In this document: positions 13,827 through 14,793 of the stretch, piece after piece | Layout: the number at the start of each line of letters is the position of its first letter | Position numbering within the stretch: position 1 is the first letter of the stretch | DNA from: Actinomycetota bacterium | GTDB lineage: Bacteria > Actinomycetota > Actinomycetes > S36-B12 | Length of the DNA: 14,793 nucleotides | Direction of reading: 5' to 3' | NCBI GenBank assembly: GCA_026392575.1 | Contig: JAPLBU010000159.1 | Span: 7,703-22,495, forward strand | Made by a program: the position numbers and the translations under genes | Notes under the pieces: generated by a model | Told to the model about the DNA's origin: nothing | The model's input: the letters and a program-made list of their open reading frames with translations, nothing else | The model's database searches: none

Positions 13827-14793
13827 CTAGAGACCCTGGACCGCGGCTGCTTGCTTCTGCGCCTCCGCGAGAGCGTCGGCAACCTCTTTCTGACCCGCGA
13901 CGGCCGAGTTGAGCTCGGTTCCGACCACCTGGATCATCTCCTCGCCGCTGGGGCCCTGCGAAAGCGGCGCCGAGTTGGCGAGCATGGCGGCCACGGCGCT
14001 GTAGTAGTCAGCGCCGAAGCCCTTCTCGGCAACCTCGGGATCGCTGAGCGGAGCCAGACGCACCGGTGCGCCGCCAGCGATGACACGGGTCTTCTCGACC
14101 TCAGGTGAGGTCAGCCAAGAGATGAACGCCCATGCCGCATCGGGGCTCGCGGAGTTGGTGGGAATCGACCAGCTCCATTCGCCAAGGACACCCTTGCCAC
14201 CGGGCATCGGGGCGAGCGCGTACTTGCCGGCGAGGTCACCGGCCGAGCCACCAACCTTGTTCAGCGTGGGCAGCATCCAGTTGTAGGAGACCATCATGGC
14301 CGCCTGATCGCTGGAGACTGAGCGGAGCGCCTCGTCGAATCCCCAGTTCAGGGAGTCCTTGGGGGCGGCCGTCTCGTAGGTCTTGATGTAGGCGTCCAGT
14401 GCTGCCTTAGCCTCTGGCGTATCGAGGGACGGCATGCCGGCCTCATCGTAGATCGAGCCGCCGGCTGCGAAGAGCCAGTTGCCCCACTCTTCAAACACCT
14501 TGTAGCCGCGCTGCGGTTGCATCGCAATACCTGCGCGCGCCTCGGTCGTGAGGGCCTGTGCGGTCGTCACGAGCTCATCCATCGTGGTCGGGACGGGCAG
14601 GCCGGCGGCCTCGAGGAGATCTGTCCGGTAAATCAGCCCGAGCACGTAGTTGTAGAACGGAACACCGTAGGTGGGACCGGCGACCTCGTTGATCGCGGGG
14701 AGCGGTGCCGCGAAGTCCTCGTAGTTGTAGTCGGGCGTGGCGGCGATCTGGTCCTGGAGTGGAGCTAGGAAGCCGGCCTGGGCGAAGTCGTAC
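13827..14793 (-). CDS. Extracellular solute-binding protein, family 1 (carbohydrate type); N-terminus beyond window
   Basis: The C-terminal 321 residues or so of a periplasmic-type binding protein; the frame is open to the right edge, so signal peptide and start are outside. Family 1 features: LAPLQDQIAAT, VAGPTYGVPFYNYV, LIYRTDLLEAAGLPVP-TMDEL, EEWGNWLFAAGGSI, an AWAFISWLTSPEVEK helix and GGAPVRLAPLSDP. These match sugar-binding proteins in which aromatic residues contact the ligand. First gene of the importer operon as seen, 73 bases before the MalF-like permease. It is a different class from the BMP lipoprotein at 4588-5745, so the two transporters in this window are unrelated. The sugar or polyol bound cannot be read from the sequence. 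Confidence 0.93.
   Translation of the reverse strand, partial: YDFAQAGFLAPLQDQIAATPDYNYEDFAAPLPAINEVAGPTYGVPFYNYVLGLIYRTDLLEAAGLPVPTTMDELVTTAQALTTEARAGIAMQPQRGYKVFEEWGNWLFAAGGSIYDEAGMPSLDTPEAKAALDAYIKTYETAAPKDSLNWGFDEALRSVSSDQAAMMVSYNWMLPTLNKVGGSAGDLAGKYALAPMPGGKGVLGEWSWSIPTNSASPDAAWAFISWLTSPEVEKTRVIAGGAPVRLAPLSDPEVAEKGFGADYYSAVAAMLANSAPLSQGPSGEEMIQVVGTELNSAVAGQKEVADALAEAQKQAAAVQGL

Overview
The window looks like chromosomal DNA of an actinobacterium. It is G+C-rich with G/C-ending codons, uses several GTG starts, has two plus-strand genes that may be read from leaderless mRNAs, carries two-lipobox-type lipoproteins with Ala/Ser/Pro-rich tethers, and has genes packed with ATGA stop/start overlaps. 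No rRNA, tRNA, CRISPR array or insertion sequence was seen. Genus cannot be told from the sequence alone.

Left part (1-8336, all minus strand; transcription order right to left): an IclR-type regulator; an MBL-fold lactonase resembling 4-pyridoxolactonase; an N-terminally truncated short-chain dehydrogenase resembling pyridoxal 4-dehydrogenase; a strong promoter with a perfect inverted repeat just downstream; a BMP-type binding lipoprotein; a 12-bp GC hairpin; a fused two-domain ATPase plus permease; a second permease; and a class V aminotransferase, cut by the left edge, that resembles pyridoxamine-pyruvate transaminase. The three enzyme families are those that convert pyridoxamine to pyridoxal, then 4-pyridoxolactone, then 4-pyridoxate in Mesorhizobium loti vitamin B6 degradation. 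The simplest reading is an actinobacterial vitamin B6 salvage/catabolic island with its own importer of a class normally assigned to nucleosides. The dehydrogenase has lost its NAD-binding N-terminus, so the route is either broken here or completed by another copy.

Middle (8337-10358): a divergent spacer with a (CATCGC)4 repeat, a small plus-strand lipoprotein of unknown role, a plus-strand D-2-hydroxyacid dehydrogenase, and a 361-base convergent spacer without a convincing gene.

Right part (10359-14793, minus strand): a carbohydrate-type (CUT1) ABC import operon in the order binding protein (cut by the right edge), permease, permease, ATPase, inositol-monophosphatase-family phosphatase. The second permease is about 40 residues short internally. 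The phosphatase probably acts on the imported compound or its phosphorylated product.

Comparisons with Mesorhizobium enzymes are from memory of those proteins, not from a search.
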